Source of the DNA: a bacterium
GTDB taxonomy: Bacteria > Armatimonadota > UBA5829
Length of the DNA stretch: 64,000 nucleotides
Direction of reading: 5' to 3'
Assembly: GCA_021371935.1 (NCBI GenBank)
Contig: JAJFVF010000019.1
Coordinates: 213,268 to 277,267, forward strand
The position numbers were made by a program, and so were the translations under genes. Below are positions 1 through 8,540 of the stretch, one piece after another (position 1 is the first letter of the stretch; each line of letters begins with the position of its first letter). Under the pieces are notes generated by a model, which saw nothing but the letters and a program-made list of their open reading frames with translations, was not told where the DNA came from and searched no databases.

Positions 1-2757
1 TCATACTACAATTGTCTGTATAACAACGGCACAAACTTCAATGTCACACCCAGTTACAGCGCAGGGGTGGTTACATCTAGTCCTACATTTGATACGGATG
101 GGTATCATATAACTTCAGATTCCAATTGCTTGAATGCCGGCTACAGTTCCGCTCCGGGACTTCCAACCACGGATTTGGATGGAGACACACGTATTTTATA
201 CAGTGCGGTGGACATCGGAGCAGATGAGTATGTTGATGAACTTCCACCATCCCCCGGCACAGCATCAAGTCCAACTTTCAGCAATGGTGCAACTGCGATT
301 CAAGTCGACTATACAGGCGCATCCGATGATGCGAGTGGGCTCAAAGAAGTAGTTCTTTGGTATCGTGAGGGAGTTCATGGTGCGTGGACAGACTCCGGGT
401 TTACTCAAACCGGTGCATCAGGTTCATTCAGCTTCTCGCCTACTAAGCAGACTACGTATTACTTTGACCTTGTTGCTGAAGACAATGCCGGCAACATGTC
501 CAGTGCTGCGGCAGGAGATGGAGACTGCCAAACGATCTGCCAGACTGATCTGTCTTCGAATGCGTCTGGACATGCATTTATTCACAATGAATATCTTTAC
601 CCTGGAGGGCCTAAAGTCCGCGTCAGTGCATATGACGATCAAGGCAGCGAATATCGCCAAACGACCATAACATATGGTTCTGAAGGCGAGGTTGTTTCTC
701 AATCAGGCAGCGCCGAATCTGCCGGTTACACATATGACGCGGCGTATAGAGTCAAGACCATAAGTGATGGCAATAACCAGACAACCAGCTACACGTATGA
801 CCTGAATGGCAATATAACACTTGTCGAACTGCCTGGAGGCGATACGATCCAGTATACGGAGTATGATCCAATCGGCAATGTATTGGAGCGAATCGATCCC
901 AACAGCGTGACGACCAATTACGTCTACGATGACCCAGAGAGTTTGCTGACGGATATAGAATATCCCGACAGCTCATCTTTGAATGTCCACTACGACTACG
1001 ATTCTGTATACGGTCGACTCACCAGCGCGCAAGACGGGACCGGAACGACTACATTCGACTATGACGATCTCGATCTGGTAACAAGTGCCACCACTACATA
1101 CACCAATTTGCCAGCCCGGACTATCGAGTATGATTTCTGGCCGGACGGCAGTCTGGACACTATGACAACGCCTGCAGGCGACTTCACATACACATACGAT
1201 GCAGCCGGTCGGCCAACGGGCCTTACTAATCCGTTCAGCGAATCCTTTTCTTGGGACTATTATAGTAACGATTGGCTGCAGACACAGACTTCGCCGGTCT
1301 CGGAATCGTCATATGAATATAACCCGCGTGGTTTCCTTACGAGCCTTACAAACAGCAAGACAGACCAGACCCTGCTTTCGGAGTTTACCGGCACATCGGG
1401 TATGGTCTACGATGCAGTCGGCAATCTGCAGTCGGTGTCGGTGAATATACCCGGTTCGACAGTTCTGAGCGGGACTACTGACTACACATACGATATCAAG
1501 AACCAGCTTACTCAGGAGCTTTCGACACGCAACAGCGGCTACACATATAACTTCGTCTATGACGATGCCGGTAACCCAACGACTTTCAAGGGCAGCAGCC
1601 GCACATTTAATTCAAGAAACCAGAACACTGCATTTACCTACGATGCCAATGGCAACCCGACAAGCTATAACAGTAATACGCTTGTCTATGACCCGGAGAA
1701 CCGACTTACTCAGTATGGCAGCGCAATGAACGCCGGATATACAGCCGATGGGCTGCGAGCATGGAAGCAATCCGGCACAACTGTAACTTATTCCCTCTAT
1801 GCAGGCGGCGTCCCGGTTTGCGAAATGGACGATACCGGCTCTGTGATGGCAATAAACACTTTCGGGCCGACCGGCCTGCTGGCAAGAAGAGACGGTTCCA
1901 CGAGCACGTTTTATACTTATGACCCGCTGGGAAGTGCAGTCCAGACCCTGGACTCAAGTGGGACAGCGACCTCCACCCAACTATATGACGCTTATGGAAA
2001 CCTGCTTGCCGGGATCGCCACAACGCCATTCGGCTATGGCGCTCAGTACGGCTACTATACAGATTCCGAGACTGGTTTGCAGCTTCTCTCTCACCGTTAT
2101 TATGATCCGGCCGAGGGTAGGTTCCTTACTCGTGACCCGATAGGCTATGAGGGAGGAATGAACCTCTACGGATATGTGGAAAACAATCCTGTCAATGCGA
2201 TTGATCCGAGTGGGTTGTGTGGTGAAACAAGCTTAGGAAAAGAGTTTTTAAAACAACTAAATCCATTTGATCCGAATTCTGCATTTTCCAGGCAAGCTTA
2301 TTCGATAGGCGATTTTTATCGCGGGCGCTGGAAAAGCGCAGCCGATAACTCCGGTTGGGCACAGATGCAGGAATCTAATGCATCTTCTGGCGAGTTCAAA
2401 GCATATGTTGGAACTCAGGTTGTGGCAGGAGTTGCTATCATAAGTGCAATTGCATTGAACGCTGCCGGAACTGCTGCATCTTCAGAAGTTAGTGAACTCG
2501 AACTCCAAACCCATCATATTGTAGAGCAACGCAATATAGGGCGATTTGGCAAGGAGCTTATTGATAATCCAGATAATCTTGTCGATATAGAGAAGTCTCT
2601 TCATCAGCAGATAAGCAATTTCTATTCGTCGAAGAAACCTTTTCTAACTGGCTCCGACACATTAACCGTTAGGCAATGGATGAACACTATGAATTATGAG
2701 CAACAGCTAGAATGGGGCAAAACCATAATTCAGAATATAGCAACTGGGAGATGGTGA
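1..2757 (+). CDS. Rhs-family polymorphic toxin, 5'-truncated by window edge, C-terminal HNH-type nuclease
   Basis: The frame is open from base 1, so the true start lies upstream; the GTG at 67 is only the first in-window candidate. The visible N-terminus is the end of a parallel beta-helix region (IGADEY-type motif), followed by a fibronectin-like segment. Many YD/RHS repeats (Y-D-x-x-G-N pattern) come next, then the RHS-associated core ending at YYDPAEGRFLTRDPIGYEGG. After the core the variable C-terminus carries a hydrophobic stretch (VVAGVAIISAIALNAAG) and LQTHHIVEQ...NPDNLV...LHQQISNFY, which resembles HNH/endonuclease-VII-type toxin domains. In this family the RHS shell encapsulates the toxin, which is released by cleavage after the core. 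The next gene overlaps the stop and is the probable immunity gene. The Rhs assignment is firm; the nuclease class is inferred. Confidence 0.9.
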   Translation, partial: SYYNCLYNNGTNFNVTPSYSAGVVTSSPTFDTDGYHITSDSNCLNAGYSSAPGLPTTDLDGDTRILYSAVDIGADEYVDELPPSPGTASSPTFSNGATAIQVDYTGASDDASGLKEVVLWYREGVHGAWTDSGFTQTGASGSFSFSPTKQTTYYFDLVAEDNAGNMSSAAAGDGDCQTICQTDLSSNASGHAFIHNEYLYPGGPKVRVSAYDDQGSEYRQTTITYGSEGEVVSQSGSAESAGYTYDAAYRVKTISDGNNQTTSYTYDLNGNITLVELPGGDTIQYTEYDPIGNVLERIDPNSVTTNYVYDDPESLLTDIEYPDSSSLNVHYDYDSVYGRLTSAQDGTGTTTFDYDDLDLVTSATTTYTNLPARTIEYDFWPDGSLDTMTTPAGDFTYTYDAAGRPTGLTNPFSESFSWDYYSNDWLQTQTSPVSESSYEYNPRGFLTSLTNSKTDQTLLSEFTGTSGMVYDAVGNLQSVSVNIPGSTVLSGTTDYTYDIKNQLTQELSTRNSGYTYNFVYDDAGNPTTFKGSSRTFNSRNQNTAFTYDANGNPTSYNSNTLVYDPENRLTQYGSAMNAGYTADGLRAWKQSGTTVTYSLYAGGVPVCEMDDTGSVMAINTFGPTGLLARRDGSTSTFYTYDPLGSAVQTLDSSGTATSTQLYDAYGNLLAGIATTPFGYGAQYGYYTDSETGLQLLSHRYYDPAEGRFLTRDPIGYEGGMNLYGYVENNPVNAIDPSGLCGETSLGKEFLKQLNPFDPNSAFSRQAYSIGDFYRGRWKSAADNSGWAQMQESNASSGEFKAYVGTQVVAGVAIISAIALNAAGTAASSEVSELELQTHHIVEQRNIGRFGKELIDNPDNLVDIEKSLHQQISNFYSSKKPFLTGSDTLTVRQWMNTMNYEQQLEWGKTIIQNIATGRW
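2101..2218 (+). repeat. RHS core-end direct repeat, copy 1
   Basis: Codes for the end of the RHS core (YYDPAEGRFLTRDPIGYEGG through NAIDPSG). Nearly the same DNA recurs at 3144-3263 and 4092-4195, each time followed by a different toxin tail. Such repeats are the recombination points by which Rhs loci swap C-termini. Confidence 0.85.
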
Positions 2758-3104
2758 CAATGGTTGAGGATGATGTATCAAAATTAGTTGATGAATTTGC
2801 TGAAGCGATTATCAAGCAAAATCAAGCGATACACTCTGGAACAACAAAGGAAGTTAAACATTATGGCAATAAAATAGGTCCGACTGCGCGGAAGCTGCTA
2901 CAAAAAGGGGAAGAGGCAAAACGACAGTTTGCTACTTTATTTAGTCATCCGGATCGAGAAGTTAGAGCAAACGCTGCTTTTTATCTCATAAACTCAATGC
3001 CTGAAGAAGCATTAGCAGTTTACAAGGAATTGGCACAGGGTGACGATCTTGTAGCACTAGGTGCACAGATGCGTGTCAAAGAATGGGAAGAACGCCAAAC
3101 ATAG
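2751..3104 (+). CDS. DUF2019-like immunity protein for the upstream HNH toxin
   Basis: Encodes about 117 residues in an ATG that overlaps the toxin stop codon, typical of a translationally coupled toxin-immunity pair. The sequence is helical and HEAT-like, with an ARKLLQKGEEA segment, then SHPDREVRANAAFYLINSMPEEAL, as in DUF2019 proteins that occur as immunity proteins beside Rhs and CDI toxins. ATG 2751 or 2760 is possible. It has no signal peptide and would act in the cytoplasm by binding the cognate nuclease. The pairing with the HNH toxin is inferred from adjacency. Confidence 0.75.
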   Translation: MVTMVEDDVSKLVDEFAEAIIKQNQAIHSGTTKEVKHYGNKIGPTARKLLQKGEEAKRQFATLFSHPDREVRANAAFYLINSMPEEALAVYKELAQGDDLVALGAQMRVKEWEERQT

Positions 3105-3143
3105 CATCAATAAAGCAACTGGGTCTGATAGAAACACAAATAT

Positions 3144-3263
3144 TATGACCCAGCCGAAGGCCGCTTCATCACTCGTGACCCGATAGGCTATGAGGGAGGG
3201 ATGAACCTCTACGGATATGTGGAAAATAACCCAGTTAATGCGATTGATCCCAATGGGTTCTGC
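3144..3263 (+). repeat. RHS core-end direct repeat, copy 2
   Basis: Near-identical to 2101-2218. The matching frame begins just after an in-frame TAG at 3129 and has no start codon before 3201, so this is a displaced recombination-donor cassette. Confidence 0.85.
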
Positions 3264-3797
3264 GGGGAAGGTGGTGTCTTGGGCGGACCACCGATGTGGT
3301 ATGACAAGTTAGCTGATGCAACCGACAAATATCTTCCTGACAGTCCTATACTAGATGCGCTGATTCCAGGTTATTCATCCTTGCGCGGTACGTTTAAGTT
3401 TCCTAAGAAGATTGGGCATTGTGGCGAGGGAGCAGGCACATTCGTAGGACGTCCTAGTGTTCGGAATGCACCAGGTTTAGTGGATGATGTAGTTACCGTT
3501 GTCACAGTGATTACCGCTGGCGTAGCTGCTGCAGCTCCTTTTGGGGCGGCGGAAGCAACAACTATACCTATCAAAGGCTACACAGGTCATGGTATTGAGC
3601 AAGCTATATCGCGAGATGCACATGGTGTTTCAACGAAAGCAATACTCGATGCAGTAAGAAATCCAAGAAAAACAGTTTCACAACCAACACGTGGAACCAC
3701 TCTTTATGTGGGCAGAGATGCAGTAGTTTCACTTAATCAAGAGGGCAAGGTGGTTACCACATGGGCTAAGAATAGTAATGGGTGGAGGTATAAATAA
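3201..3797 (+). CDS. orphan Rhs C-terminal toxin cassette (BECR/DUF4258-like)
   Basis: 198 residues. The first 21 are the end of the RHS core (MNLYGYVENNPVNAIDPNGF) and the rest is a new toxin tail. A central Ala/Val-rich hydrophobic stretch precedes a C-terminal domain with GHGIEQAISRDAHGVS, ILDAVRNPRKT, a Tyr strand and a final strand GKVVTTWAKNSNGWRYK. That layout resembles small ribonuclease toxins of the BECR/DUF4258 type. There is no convincing ribosome binding site before ATG 3201 and the homologous frame extends upstream to 3144, so the cassette is probably silent until recombined onto the complete Rhs gene. Function is inferred. Confidence 0.6.
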   Translation: MNLYGYVENNPVNAIDPNGFCGEGGVLGGPPMWYDKLADATDKYLPDSPILDALIPGYSSLRGTFKFPKKIGHCGEGAGTFVGRPSVRNAPGLVDDVVTVVTVITAGVAAAAPFGAAEATTIPIKGYTGHGIEQAISRDAHGVSTKAILDAVRNPRKTVSQPTRGTTLYVGRDAVVSLNQEGKVVTTWAKNSNGWRYK

Positions 3798-3801
3798 AGC
3801 G

Positions 3802-4050
3802 ATGGATAAACAATCCGCGGTATCACAAGAACAGTTGACACTACTACACGAGGTTATATCGAAATGTAGTCCTGAGTCACTAGCAATACTAGATCATATC
3901 GGAGAGTCACCGCTTACCAGTGAACAACGAGAAGAGCTTCGTGAGATCATTTGGATGGAATTCTGTAACACAGGGCTTCGAGAAGATAGCGAGCCAAATG
4001 AGAGAGGATTGGTTCTCGAAGGACTCATTGATATGTTGGGCCACTTGTAA
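3802..4050 (+). CDS. small acidic immunity protein for cassette 2
   Basis: 82 residues starting at ATG 3802 (MDKQS); a frame-extended start at 3778 would overlap the toxin. It is acidic and helical, with LTSEQREELREIIWMEFCNTGL and PNERGLVLEGLIDMLG. Small proteins of this type are often found directly after DUF4258-like toxins. It lies four bases after the toxin stop. It is most likely the cognate immunity protein; the family name is not certain. Confidence 0.6.
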   Translation: MDKQSAVSQEQLTLLHEVISKCSPESLAILDHIGESPLTSEQREELREIIWMEFCNTGLREDSEPNERGLVLEGLIDMLGHL

Positions 4051-4091
4051 CTCATAGCCGTTGGATATCTTACTGGATCGATAACTGATTC

Positions 4092-4195
4092 GGCAGGTTC
4101 CTGACTCGTGACCCGATAGGATATGAGGGAGGGATGAACCTCTACGGATATGTGGAGAATAATCCTGTTAATGCGATTGATCCCAGTGGGTTCTG
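4092..4195 (+). repeat. RHS core-end direct repeat, copy 3
   Basis: Third copy of the core-end repeat (see 2101-2218), starting inside the core at the GRFLTRDPIGYEGG region and joined to a third, different tail. Confidence 0.85.
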
Positions 4196-4781
4196 CAGGA
4201 GCAAGCTGTGGTGGGAAAAGCTTGAAGACGGCGATTATGTCGGCACCCAGCGGGGAGAATATGCTGCTGAATGGTATGCGGCGCAATATGACAAAACTCA
4301 CAATCCGCTGTATATCGCCGGTGGTCTATTTTCATCACTCTGGACACCGAAAACGTGGAAAGAAACTGCCCTAACGGTTTCGACCGCTAGTGTTGGTAGT
4401 AGTGCAAGTGGCGGAAATCTATAGCACAGGTTACACTCAACAGAGCGGAAGGCCTGGCATTCGAAAATGGCGCTCTTGCCGGGCGAGGAATAGCAGCCAA
4501 CACTGAGATGGTTGCGGGCAGAACGCTGAGTGGAGCTGTACGAAACACTGTGTTTGATTCTATGGAGGGTGGACTTACAGAGGTAAAGAATGTAGTCTAT
4601 CAATCATATACTAAGCAGTTGCAGGCGCAAGTAAGCTATGCTGAAGCAACCGGCCAGAGCTATGAGTTTGATTGTAAACACAAGCACAAAGGTGTCCAGA
4701 CCCTTGCAGGGAGCCATTAAAAACATAGGTGGAACCATAACAAAATTTGATACTGCAACAGGCACGTTTGTACCTTACTGA
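4092..4781 (+). pseudogene. frameshifted orphan Rhs cassette with REase-fold (Tox-REase-7-like) toxin
   Basis: Core-end repeat and linker run in one frame to a stop at 4424 (MNLYGYVENN...SASGGNL). The toxin domain continues in a second frame from about 4436 to 4720 (LAFENGALAGRG, GGLTEVKNVVYQSYTKQLQAQ, AEATGQSYEF). The last strand returns to the first frame and ends at 4781 (GGTITKFDTATGTFVPY). The E-x-K motif (LTEVKN) followed by QLxxQ and the end matching GG-I-FD-TG-Y suggest a restriction-endonuclease-fold toxin of the Tox-REase-7 kind. Two roughly compensating frame changes make it a decayed or mis-sequenced cassette. The next gene would be its immunity partner. Confidence 0.65.
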
Positions 4782-4793
4782 TAGGAGATACTA

Positions 4794-5582
4794 ATGGTCA
4801 GAGAAATTGAAATGGATATACTTACACCGAGACGCCTTATGTCCAAAGAAGATGGGCGAGAGGTGCTCGATCTTCTATGCAAAACTTCACCCAATCTCAT
4901 TCCTGAGAAATGGGGAACGTATGAACCTATTCGCACTCCTTTTGATCCGGCGGATTATGGACCGGCATTAAGTGATTGGGGCAATGTGTTCTTATGGAAG
5001 CGCAGACAGCCAAAAACAGAAGGAAGTGTGTGGTCTGCATGGTCTGTACGAAAGAAGACCGGTAGTATTATGGTGACAGTCGATGCCGCGAAAGCTGACG
5101 TTGCCGGGTTGATACGGTTACTTGAGATGTCCGCTCCAGGACTCACTCCCCATTTTGCATATATCCATATGCTTACTGAGCAAGACATTGACATTGGCAG
5201 ATTGAACGATACAGTCGGCTGCTTGGACCCGGAGCGCCAGCGTTATGGACTATGCGTTACCGGCTATCAACTGGAAAAGTACATACCAGAGCTATACTGG
5301 GTGACAGTATTCGGCAAGCCCTATGTGGAACTCTTTGGTCTGGACAGACTACTTTGCGCTCCGGCGCCTGTTGTCCGTGAGATTGGCGGCGGATGTGTCT
5401 ATATTCAGCTCAGCGACAGCATATATGACCTGGAAAATGACTACCAATCCGTCAACAACACAAGACTTGCTGTAAAGAAGCATCTGGACTCCAATGCATT
5501 CTTTGATCCTGATGCGCCTAAAGATCACGTGTATAATGTGCCGGCTCTGGAGCTTGAGCCGCTGCCGGATTCGGCGAGATGA
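4794..5582 (+). CDS. Imm52-like immunity protein
   Basis: 262 residues with no signal peptide. Motifs include WGNVFLWKRRQPKTEGSVWSAW, a mid-region FAYIHMLTEQD and GYQLEKYIPELYWVTVFGKPYVELFG. It is like Imm52-type immunity proteins that follow polymorphic toxins. It begins 12 bases after the decayed REase-like cassette and remains intact although its toxin is broken. A protective role against sister cells that still carry the toxin is inferred. The family call is tentative. Confidence 0.55.
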   Translation: MVREIEMDILTPRRLMSKEDGREVLDLLCKTSPNLIPEKWGTYEPIRTPFDPADYGPALSDWGNVFLWKRRQPKTEGSVWSAWSVRKKTGSIMVTVDAAKADVAGLIRLLEMSAPGLTPHFAYIHMLTEQDIDIGRLNDTVGCLDPERQRYGLCVTGYQLEKYIPELYWVTVFGKPYVELFGLDRLLCAPAPVVREIGGGCVYIQLSDSIYDLENDYQSVNNTRLAVKKHLDSNAFFDPDAPKDHVYNVPALELEPLPDSAR

Positions 5583-5617
5583 TTGGTGATTTGAAAACAA
5601 TAAGGAGCACTCTTGAG

Positions 5618-7882
5618 ATGAAAGCGAAATATATAGTCATAGAATTAGCTGCTGTTGGAATATTGCTTTGCCTGGCAGTAGTTCCTGTGCAGAGTTGGAC
5701 TTATGATTCCGGCGGCGGTATACTACAAGTGGATAAATGTACTGCAGGTTGTCATGATTGTATGAGCTGCGATTGTCCTCCAATCACAACAACGCAATCA
5801 GGTCCAGGCCCAGTATACGGTGTTGTTTACTCAGGCACAAGCGGCTGTTACGCCTACTTACATCTTGCCAGAACATGTTGGAGTAAATGGATATGGAACG
5901 GTGGAGGAATCCCTGCAACTACTTGGATAAATGAATTTGCATCGTATGCCATCTACAGTCCATACGGGAACAGCTTCACTTACAATTTTTGCTCGTGCAT
6001 TGGTGTGCCCGCTCCTGGAACTACCAGACGTGATAGGTATTATAAGGTTGACTCCTCTTCCGGAGTTATTGAGATATCGGGTTGGGTGGATGGCAAGGGA
6101 GAATGCTCAGGGTATAAATATGGTGTTCATGTAGGCACTACATGGGCATTTTCTATTTTAAGTAATTACACAGGCCCTATCGCAGACCGCAAAACAATAG
6201 CTTCTCCTGGACGCCGTGGTGCTCCGACATATCCGGCAAGGCCGAGCTTTTCGCCCGTTCATGGAGGCTGCCAGGAAGGTGATGATCCTGTAGATCTTGC
6301 TACAGGAGAGCATGTCTATATTCCGTGTGCGGATATAAGTGTCTACAATCCGTATGGACCTGGAATAGTCTACCAGAGAAACTTCCTGAGCAAGGTGGCC
6401 AAGGAGGGATATGCTTCTGCCGGTCAGTCTGTTGGCTGGGTGGATACATATGATGTAAGTATGACTTCAAGTGATGCGCAGACCTGGAGCGATCTAACAC
6501 TGAGATACCCGAACAGCGCCGAGGAGGATATGACTCCTGTGCTTGACAATGACGAGCCGACCGGCGAATTTACTGAACCCACTGGTTCCGAGTTCATTGT
6601 TACCGGCGTGCCGTCAGGTACGACAGGTCAGTGGCAGTCAATATCAATAACTTTCAAGGATCAGACTGTTTGGACATTCACACCAAAGGCAGCAGACAGC
6701 TATGTGCTCACCCGGATATCGAATAGAATGGGCCGCTATATTACAATAAACAGGGACTCGAACAATAACTATCAGGTAACCAGTATTGTCGATGACAGTA
6801 CACCGGCCAATTCTTTGCTGAGCTTTGTTTATACGAATGGCTACCTGACATCCGTTACTGACGCATATAACAGAAAAGTAATTTACTCATATGGAAGCAG
6901 CGCGGGAACAACATGTCTGCTTTCGACTTCTCAGATCGGCAATGTATCCGACAGCGCTATACCCGCTCGATGGACTTATGGATATACCGCATATGTGGAC
7001 CCGGCAAATCCGATGGGGCCAGCACAGCCTCACGTAACTTCCGTCAGTTTTCCCAGCCCTACAGGTTCGGGTATGAGTACAGAGACTTTTAATTACAACT
7101 CTGATGCACAGGTGGAGTCGATTGTCGATGACAATGGCAACCAAACGGAATTTTCTTACAAATATACTGATGGCACCATTGTTAGCATAAAGAATTTGCA
7201 AGATGTCGTTGAGTCTCAGTGGATTGCCAACTTCGATCCTGCCAATGGCAATATTGACACAGGTATTACTGACGCGACAGGATACGATATAGCGTATCTG
7301 TATGAGGATTCTACTAACCCAACAAAGATTACAAAAATTGTTGATCAGAAAAGACAGGAAACATCACTTGCCTACGACCAATACGGCAATATCACGAGCA
7401 CCACGACTCCAAGAGATACTACGACTACCTACACTTACGATTACAACAATTTCGCCCTCGGCAGACTGACGAGTATTCAGGAAGGAACCAAACCGGCAAC
7501 GACATTTACATACTATGAACCGAGCGGATTGGTGAATACAGTTGTTGGTCCCAAGCCAGGCACAACCGGCGGCAGTGAGACTGTGAGCACTTCGTTTACT
7601 TATGACAGCCTGGGAAACGTACTTACGAAAGTGGCACCTGGAAACAATGCCACTCAGACGATCACTACAACATACAACTACACAACAGACGGCATCTACA
7701 CTCAATCTGCCAAGATCGGGCAGCCGGTAACCATTACAGATCAGTTGGGACATATTACCCACATTCGATATGATTCGCGAGGAAACGTGACCGAAAGCAC
7801 TGACGCCATAGGTAACACAACCAGCTTTATGTATAATATTGCCGATCAACTGTCTGATATCATTCATCCGGTGATACCTTGA
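5618..7882 (+). CDS. secreted Rhs/YD-repeat protein, truncated (lacks core)
   Basis: Start ATG 5618 follows an AAGGAG and gives a signal peptide (KAKYIVIELAAVGILLCLAVVPVQSW); the longer frame from 5579 would spoil it. A Cys-rich stretch (CTAGCHDCMSCDC) follows, then a DUF6531-type segment (GDDPVDLATGEHVYIPCADI). YD repeats run to the end (for example YDQYGNITSTTTPRDTTTTYTYDYNN). The frame stops at IIHPVIP, well before any RHS core. The core sequence appears in another frame at 7896-8441, so an internal deletion or rearrangement removed the middle of a once longer gene. Probably a non-functional or passive surface protein. Confidence 0.7.
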   Translation: MKAKYIVIELAAVGILLCLAVVPVQSWTYDSGGGILQVDKCTAGCHDCMSCDCPPITTTQSGPGPVYGVVYSGTSGCYAYLHLARTCWSKWIWNGGGIPATTWINEFASYAIYSPYGNSFTYNFCSCIGVPAPGTTRRDRYYKVDSSSGVIEISGWVDGKGECSGYKYGVHVGTTWAFSILSNYTGPIADRKTIASPGRRGAPTYPARPSFSPVHGGCQEGDDPVDLATGEHVYIPCADISVYNPYGPGIVYQRNFLSKVAKEGYASAGQSVGWVDTYDVSMTSSDAQTWSDLTLRYPNSAEEDMTPVLDNDEPTGEFTEPTGSEFIVTGVPSGTTGQWQSISITFKDQTVWTFTPKAADSYVLTRISNRMGRYITINRDSNNNYQVTSIVDDSTPANSLLSFVYTNGYLTSVTDAYNRKVIYSYGSSAGTTCLLSTSQIGNVSDSAIPARWTYGYTAYVDPANPMGPAQPHVTSVSFPSPTGSGMSTETFNYNSDAQVESIVDDNGNQTEFSYKYTDGTIVSIKNLQDVVESQWIANFDPANGNIDTGITDATGYDIAYLYEDSTNPTKITKIVDQKRQETSLAYDQYGNITSTTTPRDTTTTYTYDYNNFALGRLTSIQEGTKPATTFTYYEPSGLVNTVVGPKPGTTGGSETVSTSFTYDSLGNVLTKVAPGNNATQTITTTYNYTTDGIYTQSAKIGQPVTITDQLGHITHIRYDSRGNVTESTDAIGNTTSFMYNIADQLSDIIHPVIP

Positions 7883-7895
7883 TTCGAAACATAAG

Positions 7896-8441
7896 TTGAG
7901 TTTGCATAATGAAGCGAAAACAAGTAGGAAATATACATATCCCACGGCTCCAATCAGAACCGCCAAGCATTCAGCAACATCACTCGCAGGGGCATTCGGT
8001 TCTACCCGGCTGCTTACAGATTCAGGTGGCAGTGTTATTGATCGGTATTCTTATGATGCTTATGGCTCACTGATTACGCATGATGAGTTTACAGGGCATA
8101 TCGACCAGCCGTATCAGTACGTCGGTGAACTTGGGTATTATACGCATTACCAGGAGCCTGAGTTTGGGCTGTTACAGCTTGGGGTTAGATTTTATGATGT
8201 GGAGACAGGGCGGTTTGTAAGTAGAGACCCGGCTAAAGAAGGGTTCAGTTACTACAGCTATAATGCTGGGTCCCCACTAGTTCTTGCAGACCCGAAAGGC
8301 CAAACTTGCACTCCAGTCAATAGTTGGGGTTCCCAGCATAAGCCTTGTCACCAAGAACAACCAGATTGGTTCTGTTTTCAAGCATCTGGCTTACCACGTA
8401 TGCGTTACTGCTGCCGTGGTAGGCACGCCATAATGGTTTGA
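7896..8441 (+). pseudogene. detached RHS core and C-terminus of the second Rhs gene
   Basis: The frame contains FGSTRLLTDSGGSVIDRYSYDAYG, GYYTHYQEPEFGLLQLGVRFYD and ETGRFVSRDPAKEGFSYYSY, which is an RHS-associated core. A short Cys-rich tail follows and ends at CCRGRHAIMV. The first 25 or so residues do not look Rhs-like, and the preceding repeats end in another frame at 7882. This is best read as the 3' remnant of the gene at 5618. The short tail shows no toxin motif I recognise and no immunity gene follows. Confidence 0.65.
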
Positions 8442-8484
8442 GAAGTACCTAGTAGTCCTCTTTGTGGGCATATTATAAAACCAA

Positions 8485-8515
8485 GCGGGTCTATCCAATA
8501 ATTGGATAGACCCGC
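8485..8515. terminator. hairpin terminator between convergent genes
   Basis: A perfect 14-bp stem (GCGGGTCTATCCAA and its complement) with a TAA loop. It lies between the Rhs remnant ending at 8441 and the lyase gene ending at 8541 on the other strand, so it could serve both directions. There is no long U tract. Confidence 0.7.
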
Positions 8516-8540
8516 AAAGTATGGCAGCTGATTTTTTCAA

